Shown in pieces: positions 1 to 14,992 of a stretch of 64,000 bases of DNA (position 1 is its first letter; the number at the start of each line of letters is the position of its first letter). The position numbers and the translations under genes were made by a program. Below the pieces are notes generated by a model. That model ran no database searches, was not told the origin of the DNA, and saw nothing but the letters and a program-made list of their open reading frames with translations. The DNA comes from Protula sp. h YS-2021 (lineage: Eukaryota; Annelida; Polychaeta; Sabellida; Serpulidae): contig OX457031.1 in NCBI GenBank assembly GCA_949752745.1, positions 54,364,803 to 54,428,802 on the forward strand, in the 5' to 3' direction.

Positions 1-3000
1 GTTTTAAGCACTGACTAATTACACACGTCAATGTGAGCGTATGTAAATGCTGCGGTGTGTGTGTGAGAGAGAGGGTAGGGGAGAGTGGAGGTAAGACGGC
101 CCCTAGAAACCTCCTTTAACCAAACGTGGTTGAAAAAGAACGCAATTTTGTTTAAACCGCGGAGTAGCGAATGAAATTAATCATATCCTTTCTTAACGAC
201 ATTGTCCCCCTTTCTCTGGGCTTTTTTGGATACGCATGGTAATGAATATGCTACCAAGTCCCCCCTTGTAAATATTGTCCTGAAAATTAAACTAGATCAT
301 ATCAGGGACAGAACCGGAGTTTCCTAGCATCTTAAGCACTCGTGGTACCATTACATTGAAGCTGCAGACAGTGTTGGGAACCACAGAACACCGTCGCATA
401 GGAAAACACGGATATATAACACTTGTACCATTTTTACGGCAAATGAACATTTCTTTGAATTTCCATCATTCATAGCTAATATTTGTGCCAATTTGTTTTG
501 CTTGATGAAATCACGTGTTATCCTCTCTGATTGTGTGCTGGCAAAACGAACAAATCTTTGGTAATAAAATTTCAAAAAATACTACGATCGCCCGGATCTA
601 TTTTTTGGAGAGAATGTGAAAATGGTGGCCAAAGGGCCAGGTCTATTTAAAAAAGATCTCGGTTATTTTCCTTTTTGGCCTTTAATATCTAAATAAGCCA
701 CGCAGCTCTTACATCTAGTGATGATAATCCTAAATTATATCTCAGGCCAAGAACAATAAATATAAAATAATATCTTAACGAAATATTAAGTCAATAGAAC
801 AGTTTTTTTAAATTGAAATAGAAATGCAAAGGAATATAGCTTGAGTTAATTTTTACCTGTAAAGAGGCATTCTTTGCTATTTTTCTAACAAGTCCTTGAT
901 GTATATTTTGCTATAATTGATTAGCAGTTATAATATTGTTATGGTTATTTTGCTGTTATTATATATTCATCTGTAATTTCAATTGTTATAGCATGACACT
1001 TTGGTAATAAGCACATATTTTTCAGTGAAGTCAGTGTAACAGAGATCGGATTTGATATGACTTCAACATCAAAGACGAAAAGGTAAAATGCAATTTTTGT
1101 ATAAATCTCGCTCAAGATGATGTGTAATTGGTATTTTGGCTACGTGACTTTTACGGTAAGACACGAACTTTTCTATATTCTTCAAGCCTCAAACACTTAG
1201 CAAGAAGACTCAATGCGCCCAGTTGAGAAAGAATATTGTGTTTTTTTGTACTAATAACCAATGTGTGCTCTCACCTGTTAACATTAAATATATAAGATCG
1301 ATCTGCCAATTTTCACAACATGATTTTTACTGGTAATTTTTAAATATGTCATTTTTGGCAGTTGTTTCACATTGCTTATTTTATTTCAACAACAAATTTT
1401 ATAATTTAAGTAAGACACTTACACTTTATTGAAAATTGAAAATTGAGGATTTTGTCTTACTGTTATTTTGCAGCAATAAGGTTGGTTAAATCAGCGAATA
1501 GGAGAGTCGGTTTGCTAGTTCTGCGTTCAAAAACGATTTATATCTTGTAACGCTGTAGTAGAAGAAAACTATCTACGCCATTATGTCAAAAGAACAAGAT
1601 CTGTTTCGGTAACGAAAACGAAATTAAACTTTGGGTTATGCAACAAAAACTAAAATGGACAGGAGAAAAAATGGTATTGTTTCTCATTAATTAAAGAAAA
1701 TAATATGGTGAACTGTATTTATTTTTTCAAATATTTGGTGACTCGCAATTGGTCAAAATGTTTTGTTTCGTTTGTTGCACGCAATATAAATATCAATGGT
1801 TTAATAAACGTTTTATGATATAACACTTATATTATATAAGATGCCACTTTGAAGCGTTTGAATGCAAATTGTGTGGGTAAATTTTACCTCTAGAAGGCCA
1901 ACGATAGTACGTTTCTGCCTTGCGGATAAATCTAACCTGTAGTCCGGTCGATAACTTTACGGGAAAGTTTTTTGACTTGCGATTTGAGTGAACAGATTGG
2001 TGATAGTTATTATAATTATTAATTAAGTACATTGTCAATCACATTTGCGCATTTAAAAATTGCAATTTATCTTCAAAGATACATCTATTACAAATTAAAA
2101 TAAATGTTTTTAAAGTTTTACTCTAAATGACCAAAGTAATATAACGAATCTAAATTAACGTTTTATTTAAAAATTATCTTCATTTGAAGGGTTGTTTATT
2201 ATTTTGGTAATTATTTTGGTAATTTTTTTTTTACCCAAAATGTCTCAACCAAATATTCCCATCACCAAAATCCACATCTGTAAAACCAGATACAAGAGGT
2301 GATAAAAAAAAAAAAGATAGACCGTCATAGCGCATTAGCTATAGGACTATTTGGAATTGTTGAAGGAAACATAGGCTTTAAAGCATTGTTCTTGATGGCC
2401 TTTTTGCATGCAAAATGTACTAATAGCACATAAATAAAACAACTATGTCAGGATATCTTAGAGATGCGTTCATAAGTTATATCTCAGAGCAGTAACAATA
2501 AATTTGCTACTTATTAATATGCATGCTAGTTGTACATTCTGGGATCAAAACACGAGCCCTAGAGAACGCCGACAGACTGCACAGTGGCATGGGAGTACGT
2601 GATACTGGTATGGAGTACTTGGTATTGGCATTGAAGTATCTATTTGGCTTTCCATGCTTAGATATTACCGGAATCACTGCGTATCAGTACCAGTAATACT
2701 AATGTCTGACTTCAACCTAAAGAAACTTGAATGATTGCATATTTGTTTTCACTTTATGAGGATGATTATCAGTTATGTAGGATAATCCACCGTCACTCAG
2801 GGACAGTCGTTCTAAAGCCCCTGTGTCAAAAGTCGGCCAGTTGGTGACCAAACACAAGTTGAAGCTAAATTTGTAAAAAAGTAAAATATTGTTTCTGGCC
2901 GGTTCACGAAGACATGAAGCATCTGATTTTAGTAACCAACGAAATCTTCAGATGCGTTGATGTAAGCTTCAATTTTATGTGAAACAAGCGCTGAAATCAA

Positions 3001-3400
3001 TCAGGATACAAGCATTTACGGCAACTGAGAGAACGTTTTTCATAACAGACACTTCTAAAACGCTTATACATTTATCTATTTTCTCCTGATGGGATTTTTG
3101 CAATGTTTCCCATTTGTTAGCTCTCAAATATATTCGTGATATGTTGAAGATAAGTATTTCCCCAACAGACGTGTTCTTCGCTTTCCATGGTGCACATGAC
3201 ATCCCTCAGATACAGAGTGGACCGGTCATTCAGCTCAGTGACTCCAAAACCGTGAAACGCTCTCCCCATGCCGCTTCAAGCCATTACATTTATATTGTGG
3301 ACATATGTGTTTTCACAGTACTGTATTTTGGTCGATTTTAATGGTGCATTTACCGTTCAGCTTAAATTGATTCTCAGTATTATTTTCAGAGACACTATTA

Positions 3401-3402
<2 letters not shown>
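1..3402. other. Non-coding AT-rich stretch
   Basis: I see no exon, RNA gene or complete mobile element here. A short GT/GA-rich run lies at about 55-80. A stretch at about 105-170 (CCTCCTTTAACCAAACG followed by AAACCGCGGAG) has a diverged relative at about 35,930-35,985 and may be a dispersed repeat. The short open frames have no recognisable domain and no codon character. Confidence 0.5.
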
Positions 3403-3481
<79 letters not shown>

Positions 3482-3482
3482 T
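3403..3482. repeat. (AT)n microsatellite
   Basis: An almost uninterrupted run of alternating A and T, about 75 bp long, ending in TATACATATATAA. The Tyr/Ile open frames across it are artefacts. Confidence 0.97.
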
Positions 3483-3938
3483 AATTGCATTCATTTGCGA
3501 TCGTACAGCGCAATGCTCATTAATAAATTTCTCTTTTTAGGAAGTGTACACTTTTAGTGATAAGTTTAAAAAGCAGACGATGTAAATAATTGAATATTCT
3601 AATAAACGTTAGAGAATGAAAAGCGTTTAATCGTGATACTATTCGACAGCCCACTGCTCGTGACCGCACATGGGGACGTTATGGTCAGGGACATTTCATC
3701 TGGAGAACTTTTGTGTGGAATGCATTACATCATGGTTTTCACCATGATTCCTGCTACACGAATCTACGGCATTTAAAACCTAACTGCGCCTTTGCTTTGC
3801 CTTTGATGGCATAGAAACCTTAAATGCTTAAAACTTAAAAGATATGTTATATTCTGACGCTGAAAGCATTATTGGAGCCAACATTTCGAGCCAGCCAGCC
3901 CGTCCAACACTTCGCTCTCTTAATCACTGAGCCCAAGT

Positions 3939-4105
3939 GGCCGTATTCACAAAACTTAAACGTACAGATAACTGAATCCATTAACTGATCATTTAGCAAT
4001 CAGAAGGTCTAAAAGTGAATTAATACAATTGACCTGTTTAAACAAATAAATCATTCTAAAAACTGTTTGCGTGATATGACTAAATCAGGTGTTACGAGTG
4101 CAGTT
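3939..4105. mobile_element. Partial foldback/MITE-like repeat (GGCCGTATTCAC family)
   Basis: It begins GGCCGTATTCACAAAACTTA and continues with TTAAC-type motifs. The same end occurs at 25,620 and 52,611, where an inverted copy closes a hairpin. Only the left arm is clear here, so this is probably a decayed or partial copy. Confidence 0.45.
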
Positions 4106-4369
4106 ACCTTTTCAGAGTATGACAGCAGACCCCACATTTTCAAATGGCCGGTACATTTTCTGAAATAGTCCTGTTGACCCTGTTATTTATCGATTTTATT
4201 AATATTTCAATTCAGCTATAGACCAATGTGTAATCAGCGTTTTGTCCTGAAAACGGCGTGATTATTCATAGTATTGAACAACAACTTAATTGGTCAGTTA
4301 ATTTAGCGTGACACCGTGCGTCTGCGTGTTATCCTATGATATTGTTAAAATTGATAAGCACCGAATGGC

Positions 4370-5150
4370 TTCTATTCACATTTTATCTGTGATTTAAAAA
4401 AACGGTTGGTGATTTTGCAATTGTCTTTAGCGTGTTTTCCGAGTTACGAATCTACGCTAATTTTCTATCTGACATAAGAACCGTGTCTCTTTGGATTTCG
4501 CCGCCCCGAAACATGATTTCTTATTCAAAGGTAGGAGGCTAACTGACTCTCTGTGACTTGTATTTGGTTTCAAGACAAAAATGCCAAACAACAAATGTTC
4601 ATGAATCTTTTCCTGAGAAAGTTACATATTCTGAGAAGTGTTTCAGGAGATTACTAAAGCACATCCCTTATTTACGAACTGAATGTTGTGACACATAATG
4701 CGAAGTCTGTCACCTTAATGGCATAATTATGAGCAGTCTATTGTTATACTTAGCGTGGGTTCGTAAAATATTTAGCGTGGAATCTTTGCTTTGATTCTTT
4801 TCCCATAGAACCCTGTTTATAATCAGTTAATAGAATCAAAACAGTGTACAGCTGCCTGAAAACCATCGTTGCTGAGCAACTCGGAATTTTCTGGCAACAG
4901 GATTCGCTGTTTTGAATCTTTTAACCTTGACTTCAAACACGGTTGGTCAATGTTCCCATTGCTTATAACGTGTTTTTTTTTCAATAGTGAATCCATGCTA
5001 ATTTTCAATCTGTTATCAGAGTCGTGTCCAACTGAATGATTTTCGCCGTCCGTTGCTACGCAAGTCGAAATTTTCTGGCAACAGAATGCATTGTTTTTCA
5101 TCTTTTATCCGTGACACATGTTATGGCGGTGATCAGTTTTCGTCCCAGCG
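4370..5150. repeat. Diverged repeats, about three partial copies
   Basis: Blocks such as GCTAATTTTC(A/T)ATCTG followed by GTGTC and TTTCGCCG occur near 4,455 and 4,995. AATTTTCTGGCAACAG occurs near 4,885 and 5,070, each followed by a TTGTTTT/ATCTTTTA stretch. This looks like an old duplicated repeat. The minus-strand open frame over it (4,823-5,101) has no recognisable domain. Confidence 0.45.
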
Positions 5151-6100
5151 CCCATATTCAAGCCTGTTGATTTCCACAGATATCCGTGAGAAGTCAGCCT
5201 GCGGGATCAGTTTTCCCCATTCCCACGCCCGTTGTCTGGAATTGTCGTATGCATGCACAGCACCCATTCACTAAATGAGCCTCCCAAACAATGGTGCAAG
5301 AAAATGAATGACACATTGACTCAGTCTTTATTTGACATCAAATAGCAATCAATTATGTATGGATTTTACGTGCATAATTCAATACAGGCCATTTCAATTT
5401 TTCTTCGTGTAAGCTAAAAAAACTGGCTTGGAATGACAATAAAAATATAAAAACAGGGAAATAAAAGAAAATAAATAAAAGCAGTAAAGCCATTTCAGAA
5501 CCAGTTGACTCGTGTTGAAAAGCCTCCGCAAAAATAAGAATTGTGTGTTTTATAGAAACCTCTTAATTATCCATTAAACGGGTTGAAACAAGCATCTTTA
5601 AAGAAAGAAAAGAAAGAATATTTGTTAGATTTTTTCAAAGTTAAAATGGAAAAAAAAGAAAGATGAATGAAAGAAAAGAAGGAAAGAAAAAGATAGTGAA
5701 AGAAGGGAAACAAACAACGAAATAAGAAGATAACAATTTCGTGACGTCATTTTTATCCACTCACAGAACGGGGCTGCAATTTTTGTCATGTTTTTGTTAT
5801 GTTTTAATGACCACGGAACAGGAAGGGAATCGGGGTTGGGGGGAGGGACGGAATTGAGTTATTAAATTAAAGTCAGTAACAAGGTTCTGGTGACTATCCT
5901 ATGACGTGTCATAGCCCACACCCCCACCCCTAACCTCGCTTTCCAACATTGAAACGCCATTGTAAGCCAAAGCATAGGATCAACAGACCATTACTAACCC
6001 TATTAATTCTTTATTACACTATACAGAAAATCAGAATTATACAAAGCTGGCAGAGAACTATTATAAAGGAACAAGCCAGGCCACCTACCGTCGCCGGAGG

Positions 6101-6101
<1 letters not shown>
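5150..6101. other. Non-coding stretch with A/G-rich tracts
   Basis: No gene is recognised. From about 5,600 to 5,720 the plus strand is almost pure A/G (GAAA-type). A G-rich patch lies at 5,830-5,850 and a C-rich patch at 5,920-5,935. Confidence 0.5.

Positions 6102-6130
<29 letters not shown>
6102..6130. repeat. Poly(T) tract, 29 bp
   Basis: An uninterrupted run of T. It could be the reversed tail of a retroposed sequence, but no retroposon body was identified beside it. Confidence 0.9.
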
Positions 6131-6133
<3 letters not shown>

Positions 6134-7367
6134 TTGCAGTACATCAATATGGAATCCGGCGAACGTATTTTAGGCTGGTTAGGGTTTCAATGGATGGTAC
6201 GAGATGAATGGTGTTACATAGTTGTCATACATACGGTGTTCCTAGAACGCGAAATCGCCTTCCAAGCATATTTAAAAAAAAAAAGAGTGAAAAAAATTCC
6301 GCGCCACTAAAACATTCTACCATTTTTTATATGTAGAGATGTTTTTTTTTTTTCTCTGATTTGCAGATGACATGGTTGAATTGTTATGTCGTTGTTATAA
6401 ACATCTACGTAACATCGTAACAACACTGCTGTTTTGTATCGCTTTTATCGCTATACGTCACAGAAAAGACGTTACAGAGACAGCCCAATCAAACGACAAT
6501 TTCGATAATGAATATATCCGACGTTTATACAACGTCCCTACAAACTTTCGTAAAATAGATTTCATTCAAACGTTGTATTGGCGTTGCAACATATACGGGA
6601 TAATTCAGTTTCAAAACTCAAAAATTGGAACATTCCTTCATTATTAAGAAAGTAGTTTCACTCATGTTTTTAAACTTGTTTTGTAAGTGCTTCCTTTTAT
6701 TTTTATGAAGTGATGTGTCTTCTTTTTAAATTTATCTATCATGTTCCACTGCATTTTTGTTGACAGCAGGAGTGTTATTTGTTTAACAGCAAAGAAAATA
6801 ACGTTTGCATTTGCCGTGCCATTTCCATTACGATATGGGGAGCAACTGGAAAACTCACACACTGCGACACTCAGTGAAAAGAATCTAATAGGGTTGATGC
6901 ATGAATTTTGCTCGCGGATGCAGTCAATGTTATTGCAATATCTGCTGGTTTGCAATCAGACACATCGCTTATGGCACGATAACTTTTAGTAGAAAATTCC
7001 TAGACAATTCAGAACTGTTTTTGGTATAACGGAAATCTGTTGGAACTTTAGGGCACGGGCGTAATGCTGTTATTTTAGAATGATAAGAATTCGCAACTGG
7101 TGGATAAGTGAGATAAGCCAAGAAATGAAACGACACCATTCCCAGAATGTATAGAAATTGTGTATGTAGATAACACAAGTAAAACATAAATAGCGTGACA
7201 GTAGAATACATGTGGGCATGACTGGATCAGTTTGGTTGTTTCACATATGTTTACCAATGACATGAACGCTAGCCAGTGATGGTGGCGGGAAGGCAAGTTA
7301 TTCTCGACGTAGGTTGACGTAAGATCGGATAGAACTATTAATAGAAGGATATAAAATACTTGAAAGG
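6131..7367. other. Non-coding stretch upstream of the signal-peptide exon
   Basis: I see no gene with recognisable domains. The overlapping frames on both strands at 6,372-7,296 have no family signature. A TATAAAA motif at about 7,350-7,356 lies only about 12 bp before the ATG at 7,368. That is too close to be that exon's TATA box, unless a downstream ATG is used. Confidence 0.4.
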
Positions 7368-7424
7368 ATGAAGAGGCTTCTGCTCTTGGCGCTGCTGCTG
7401 GGAACGAGAGTAAATGTGAGCCGA

Positions 7425-8560
<1,136 letters not shown>

Positions 8561-9040
8561 AGAAAGGGTGAGAGTAAGAGAGTGACAGAGTGTGTGTGAG
8601 GATGAGAGAGAGAGATTGAGAGAGAGAAGTAGAGAAACACATAGGTTGAGAAGTGTTTGTGAACAATTTAAGTCACTCTTTGTGTCGTACGCAGAATGGA
8701 TTCGGAAGGAACCCTCTCCAATATTATATCGACTTGAAAATAAGAACCTATTTCTTAAAGGCAAAGTATTAAACGCTTGACTTTGACCCAGAACTGTACG
8801 TAATTGAAGCTGATAATTTGTATGATCATTCAGTGTATTCAAAATAACCAGATACGCTTTTCCATCCACGGGTCGTTCTCACAAAAACCAACACAATCAT
8901 ATCACTGTGCTCAGCGTATGTAAACGTGCAAATAAAGCATATATCATTTATGTAATGGAGAGTGTGGCACATTCGCGAGACTTGTACAAATGCTGCTGCA
9001 GTCCTTACGCGTTCGCTTTTGGTGGCAAAAAAAAACATTT
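8561..9040. other. Non-coding stretch
   Basis: GA-rich residue of the preceding array to about 8,640, then unique sequence with no recognised gene. Confidence 0.5.
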
Positions 9041-9096
9041 TTTTGTTTTTATTTATTTTTTTTTTTGTTTTTTTGTTTTGTTTTTGTTTTTATTCA

Positions 9097-9151
<55 letters not shown>
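9041..9151. repeat. T-rich tract and (TTA)n microsatellite
   Basis: Oligo-T blocks separated by single G or A bases run to about 9,095. About 17 TTA triplets follow, to 9,151. Confidence 0.93.
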
Positions 9152-9152
<1 letters not shown>

Positions 9153-10106
9153 TGGACTTGCGTTTTGATCATGAAAATAAAAACGAAGGCGAAATAAAAG
9201 TGCACAACTTCAGATCAAGTACCACTTATGTGCGAAATTTGGTAGTCCTGAGGCCTCTGCACAGCGGAAACGGCAACTAACTCACGGTCTGTTTCCTGTA
9301 CAAACCGGTGGAAATCGCGGTTGAAGGGTGTCAACTGTGAGTCTACAAAAGAAAGAGCATAAAAACGCACACTTGGCACAGTAACAAAACGTTATAATTT
9401 ATGAAAAAAGAATACTTAACAAATAACAAGGGTAGAGGAAGTAAGAACAGGACTGTCAAAAAGAGGAAACCGCTTTGAAAACTTATCTACTGTATAATTT
9501 TCGGGAATGCTAGGAAAAATCAAGCTATTTAATTTAAATCTTTACTACTTCGATGGTTTCAATGGCATATTCACCCTGGTTGTTGAACCAAAATTTTTGT
9601 CCCCACTCATTCTCCAGTTTGTTGTATAAGTTGTATAAGTGTTGTATTTAGCTGCCATCATGTTCAGTTGACATCTACTCAGCCTTTCTTAAAAATACAC
9701 GAGCGCTCTGATAAAACAATGGCCGATTCCTTTACCAATGACAACATGCAGTTTATGGGTCAGTGTTACAGAGTTTTTGGTAACGAAGTAAACATTTTCT
9801 TTTCACGTATATTCGTGTTCAAAAATTATCTGGATCTACTAATATAATGATTATCTTTAACACACACAGACACAGGTACATGTATATATATATAAAATAT
9901 ATATATATATCGATTGATTGATTGATTGATTGATTGGTAGGACGAAAATGATGGGGCCGAGATTTGTAATACTCTAACCTAAATAAATCAATCAATCAAG
10001 TAATAATAGCAATCTTACCCTAAATATAAATTAATGCGAGTGTCACAACGTGTGAAACTATAAATCATGCAAAAGAGTCACAGAATGAAACAGTTAAAAC
10101 TGCTCA
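9152..10106. other. Non-coding stretch with short simple repeats
   Basis: Contains a TATATA run at about 9,882-9,910 and a (GATT)n run at about 9,912-9,937. A short AATCAATCAATCAA lies at about 9,985-9,998 in the opposite orientation, so the two can pair. No gene recognised. Confidence 0.55.
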
Positions 10107-10178
10107 AGGGGGGGGGGGAAGGACGGAGAGTGGGGGGGGGGGGGGGTAAAAAAGCGAGGGGGGGGAGACTGGGGGGGT
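10107..10178. repeat. Interrupted poly(G) tracts
   Basis: Four runs of six to eleven or more G within about 70 bp, a candidate G-quadruplex stretch. Homopolymer lengths may be unreliable in the assembly. Confidence 0.85.
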
Positions 10179-13100
10179 AAAAGAACTTTGCATCTGAACA
10201 ACAATGGAACATGTTTTATTTATCGTTTGTTCGAGACAAATTCTTTCAGAGCTAATTGGCCGGAACGCTTATTGATTCGCAATGCTGTGAACGACAGGGC
10301 GAAGATATTTATGGAAAGTCTAATTGCATAAACGTTTAAACATTCATCTGAACGGAAATCTGCTTCTGAATTGTTCTGTTTTTTTTTTTTTGTTTTTTTT
10401 TACTTGCGCATTAGAGCTGTGAAATATGCGAGATTACCTTGAAATAAAAATTATGAAGGGTTGACGTTTAAGAATTTGAAAAAGTACTTGGAGAAATGTG
10501 AGAAAGACCATTTCAGATCTGAGGCAAGGCACTCAGGTTTGATTCTTGAACGAATTTTTTGTTTAAATCTAAGGATTTTGAAAATACGGGTTGAGGTCAC
10601 TGTTCTTAAGCAAAAACGCATAGTCTAAAACATGTTTAGTAATAATATCTGGCATGTTACTGATTGCGAAAAAATAATAAATCAAAATCCTGTATAAAAG
10701 GACTCGTCATCTTAAGCTACAATCAACAACTGTAGTAAATAGCAGTTTAACTTGATTGGCATCACATTGAAAAGCGTTAAGAGTCATTCCTTATCAGTTC
10801 TTTCATATTATAGCATATGGTGCAAACAAATCCCCCCACCCCCCTCCCGCCCCCCGCCCACCCGAGAACATTTCTCTTCTAGTTTACCTTTGGAATGATA
10901 AATTGTGTTTCTATTGAGCTCGTGTTATATGCTGTGAATTCAGCTAGGGCCACACGTTTTGTGAATTCAGCTCGGCTCATATTTTGTGATACGTTATTTA
11001 CTATGATTTATATTTTTAACTCGCATGTACAAGTCATTCGAGAACAAAGCCTTAATTACCACTGGCATGTGTATAGAAGTTCTCAATGTGCCTGGGTTCT
11101 GACGTCATAGAAAGACGGCAATGCTTGACTGCCTCATCCTTGTGATTTGTGGATCCACAAAGTACGCAGGGGCTGGTATGAAGCCATGCTGTACGTACTG
11201 CCAACGGATTTCTTATACCATGCTCTACGTGCAACCAAGGGATTTCTGATACCATCTGTACGCGCTGCCAAGGGAATTCTAATACCATATACACATATAA
11301 ACATTTCCGCTTTCACATAAGGGAAACCCTGTTTGTTGTGAGAGAAACGTAGCAAGTGCACGGAATCCTGGAACCTCCCCCCTCCCCCACCTCCTCAGAA
11401 AAATCCCAACTTTATGGAGCAAACAGACACAACTTGAAATTTAGAAATTTCAATATAAGACCGACCTGAAAGTTGGGCACTTTTTCCAACGTTCCTTGAG
11501 TTTACTTTCGATTTACTTATATGGACACAGCTTGAAAAATATGACAATTAACAGCCGAGAATTATCAGTGGATATGTCGGCTACACACACGATAAAAGAC
11601 AATGTAATAGGAATTTTTAATTTCATTTCATTTTCACTGCATTTCAAACCTCAAATTTTGAGTTTTAATACTTTCAGCTTTGGGAGGCTTCACATTTTGT
11701 GCGACTTTTTAAAATTCAATATTGAAATATCACAGTTTAAAGTTTGAGGTTAAGACTTTGAAGTTTGCAGTTTAATATTTATGCTTTTTCAAAATGCAGA
11801 TCAGCATAGGGTTTGCTAAACTTTTAAAGTTCAACCACACTTAACTAAACAAAGCTGAGCCTGTGATGTTCTTTTCATAGTGCGGCTTAAGATCTGGCTT
11901 AACTAATCCCGGCCGGACGCTTTAAATCCGCGCCTCGTTATACTGATGATTTTCTAAGGATTAGCTTATGCACTGTGCGTCACAATACGACGTTGCTGTT
12001 CAACACTACGTCATTACGGCATCGAAATTTTTAAGCTAAGCTTCGCAAATCCGGTGAGCGTCCATACTGCGGATCGGGTAGGATTAACTATCCAGACTGG
12101 ATTAGTTAACCCTTCTTTTGTGCTTTCATATAACAGATTGCCCCAAAGTTAGTTAAACTAATCCCAACAAATCTGCATTATGAAAAGAACACCAGTTTCC
12201 TTTAGTAAGTTCAGACTCCAGTGATTTCTCGTTGAAAACCGAAAAGAACGAACAACCTGTGACTGTGTTTGCGCTTTATCTACTGCTGAACTGAAATGAA
12301 ACAGAAAATTCAAACTTATATGTATGGAAGCACACCCACAAACCTTCAACAGCAAAAAACACTAGCAAGTCCGGGTTTTGGGTTTTTTCCCAAGAGTTCA
12401 TGATATTTCGGTGTTATACGAGACTTGCCTTTATAGAAAACTATGACAGCTCATCAGAGATATATATTTATATTTATATTTTTTGTCACAATTAAGCAAA
12501 TACATTAGAGCAATGAGTTGTCTATTGAGCCTTAGTTGTAGCAATACATGAAGCTACGATGCCGTATTTACGCGTGACATTAACCGACAACTGGCGATAT
12601 TTGTACAAACTACGATATCTGGAGGTGGGTAAACTTTGCGTTCCAACTAAGAATCGTGCTTTCTAAGCTAAATGCCCTCAACAAATCTTCATTTTTTTCT
12701 CTATTTCACTGTTGCTCCATTGTTATGGATTGGACAATTATAGAGTTAAATCAAAGGACAATAATTGTGTTAATTCGATCAACTTATTCGATCTGGCATC
12801 AGCAATAATGCTCATATGCATAAATATAGCATTACTCCTCATGAATTATATAAAATTAGCCAGCGGACAAACGTTTGTACGAGGGTCTGCAGTTAAAGTG
12901 ATAGCTTCGATCATCCGGGCATTTCCAGGGTTCTGCATCCATTCTACTTTCTATTAGCTTTCAATAATGGAACAATTACAGCAATGTTTGCTTCGCGTGT
13001 CTTCTTGCATTGCTGCCTAAATAAATAAAATGCTTTACCAAAACATCATGGTATTGTTTTGGGAAACCTTTTGAAGCATCAAACCATTCATACCTTTCAA

Positions 13101-13400
13101 CAAAATTGTCATCTAGAATTTTGCGGCTCTTCCGTTATTGTATAATCAAATGACGCGGTAACTGTTTGAACTTCAATGCCTTGTCGTTTTTCACTCATAA
13201 TGATTTACTCATCTGGTAAAGGCATTGACGCAGACAAAAACATTCCTTAAAATTCGCTATACAAGGAAGATGCATGATCAGGGGAATTGTGGGTAGGGCA
13301 CTGCATTGTTCTGAAGGCATTGCCTGTCATAGGCCTTTTTCCTGAGTTTTGTACTGATACACAATAAAAAGCAAATGCTAAATTCGGTAAATCTGCAATA
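10179..13400. other. Non-coding stretch with minor repeats
   Basis: No gene recognised. At about 11,170-11,285 a roughly 40-bp unit (containing GGATTTCT.ATACCAT) occurs three times. A C-rich patch lies at 10,830-10,862. Between about 11,840 and 12,165 inverted copies of CTTAACTAATCC / GGATTAGTTAA hint at a decayed foldback repeat. Confidence 0.45.
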
Positions 13401-13794
13401 TTGAAATTGCGCACAACACGAAATTATATTCATACGAAATCATACGTACACAGTCACATTTACGTACACAGTCATACGTACACAAAATCATACCTATATG
13501 CAATTATATTCACACGAAGTCATACGCCCGGGAAGTCATATTCACATCAAGTCAGATCACACGAGTTTATACTAACGCAAAATAATATGCCCGAAATCAT
13601 ACTCAACTGATATCATACTAACGCAAAATCACATTCAGTAAGATTTGAATAAGCTGGTCCATTTGGAGACTTTGAAAGTGGGGCGAGCATTATCAAACAC
13701 GCGATTATATCAGTGGTTAATGGGAGAAGAGTGTCACACAAGCTGACATATTTTCTACATACTTGCATCAGTGGGCCAGCTCTAAATATCACCA
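13401..13794. other. Non-coding, short CATACGTACACA-type repeats
   Basis: Motifs such as TCATACG and GTACACAGTCA recur irregularly to about 13,640. No domain in any frame. Confidence 0.45.
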
Positions 13795-14715
13795 CAGTAC
13801 ATGGATCATTGGTTGACTTGATAAGTGAGTCCACACTGTTATATGAGTCACGTAGATCATTGAATGGCGTAATAAGTGGGTCCGCACTATCATCAGAGTA
13901 CATCGGCCATAAGATGACTATATCAGTGGGTCCACACTATCATCAGGGTACATGATTCATTGGATGACTATATAAGTGAATCCACACTATCATCAGGGTA
14001 CTTGCATCATTGGATGACTATATAAGTGAGTGCAAACTATCATCAGGGTACTTGCATCATTGGATGACTTGATAAATGAGTCCACACTACCATCAGGTTA
14101 CATGGATCTTTGGATGACTATATAAATGAATCCACACTATCATCAGGATACATGATTCATTGGATGACTATATAAGTGAATCCACACTATCATCAGGGTA
14201 CTTGCATCATTGGATGACTATATAAGTGAGTGCAAACTACCATCAGGTTACATGGATCTTTGGATGACTATATAAGTGAGTCCATACTATCATCAGGGTA
14301 CGTGGATCTTTGGATGACTATATAAATGAATCCACACTATCATCAGGATACATGATTCATTGGATGACTATATAAGTGAATCCACACTATCATCAGGGTA
14401 CTTGCATCATTGGATGACTATATAAGTGAGTGCAAACTATCATCAGGATACATGGATCATTGGATGAGTATATAAGTGAGTCCATACTATCATCAGGGTA
14501 CTTGCATCATTGGATGACTTGATAAATGAGTCCACACTATCATCAGGTTACATGGATCTTTGGATGACTATATAAGTGAGTCCATACTATCATCAGGGTA
14601 CGTGGATCATTGGATGACTATATAAGTGAGTGCAAACTATCATCAGGATACATGGATCATTGGATGAGTATATAAGTGAGTCCATACTATCATCAGGGTA
14701 CTTGCGTTATTGGAT
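13795..14715. repeat. 50-bp minisatellite, about 18 copies
   Basis: The unit starts GGATGACTATATAAGTGA and ends CATCAGGGTAC plus TTGCATCATT. Copies vary at a few fixed positions (GAATCC/GAGTCC/GAGTGC and CATGG/CTTGC/CGTGG). The same variants recur in blocks, so multi-unit segments were duplicated. Each unit carries TATATAA, but there is no sign this matters. Confidence 0.93.
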
Positions 14716-14793
14716 GACTTCAATTGGACATATGGGAACTGTTACACTTTTGTACAAATGTACAGCAACCATGTGTCCCTGATAGAGAAGTGT

Positions 14794-14959
14794 ACGAGTT
14801 CTGACAGAAGAATACGGGTTTTGGCAGAAGAATACGGGTTGTAACAGAAGAATACGGGTTGTAACAGAGGAATACGGGTTTTGGCAGAAGAATACGGGTT
14901 TTGGCAGAAGAATACGGGTTCTGACAGAAGAATACGGGTTGTAACAGAAGAATACGGGT
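14794..14959. repeat. 20-bp minisatellite at the left flank of the mobile element
   Basis: About eight units of the type ACGGGTT-(CTGACA/TTGGCA/GTAACA)-GAAGAAT. The same unit resumes right of the mobile element (21,746-21,788), so the element inserted into this array. The last six bases (ACGGGT) form the left target-site duplication. Confidence 0.92.
14954..14959. repeat. Left target-site duplication ACGGGT
   Basis: ACGGGT directly precedes the AG terminus of the left arm and is repeated directly after the CT terminus of the right arm at 21,746-21,751. The flanks are a tandem repeat that contains ACGGGT, so a chance phase match is possible. However, reading across the join after removing one copy restores a normal 20-bp unit. 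Confidence 0.8.
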
Positions 14960-14992
14960 AGTAGGGAAGAAACGAGAGTTCTGGACCAAAAA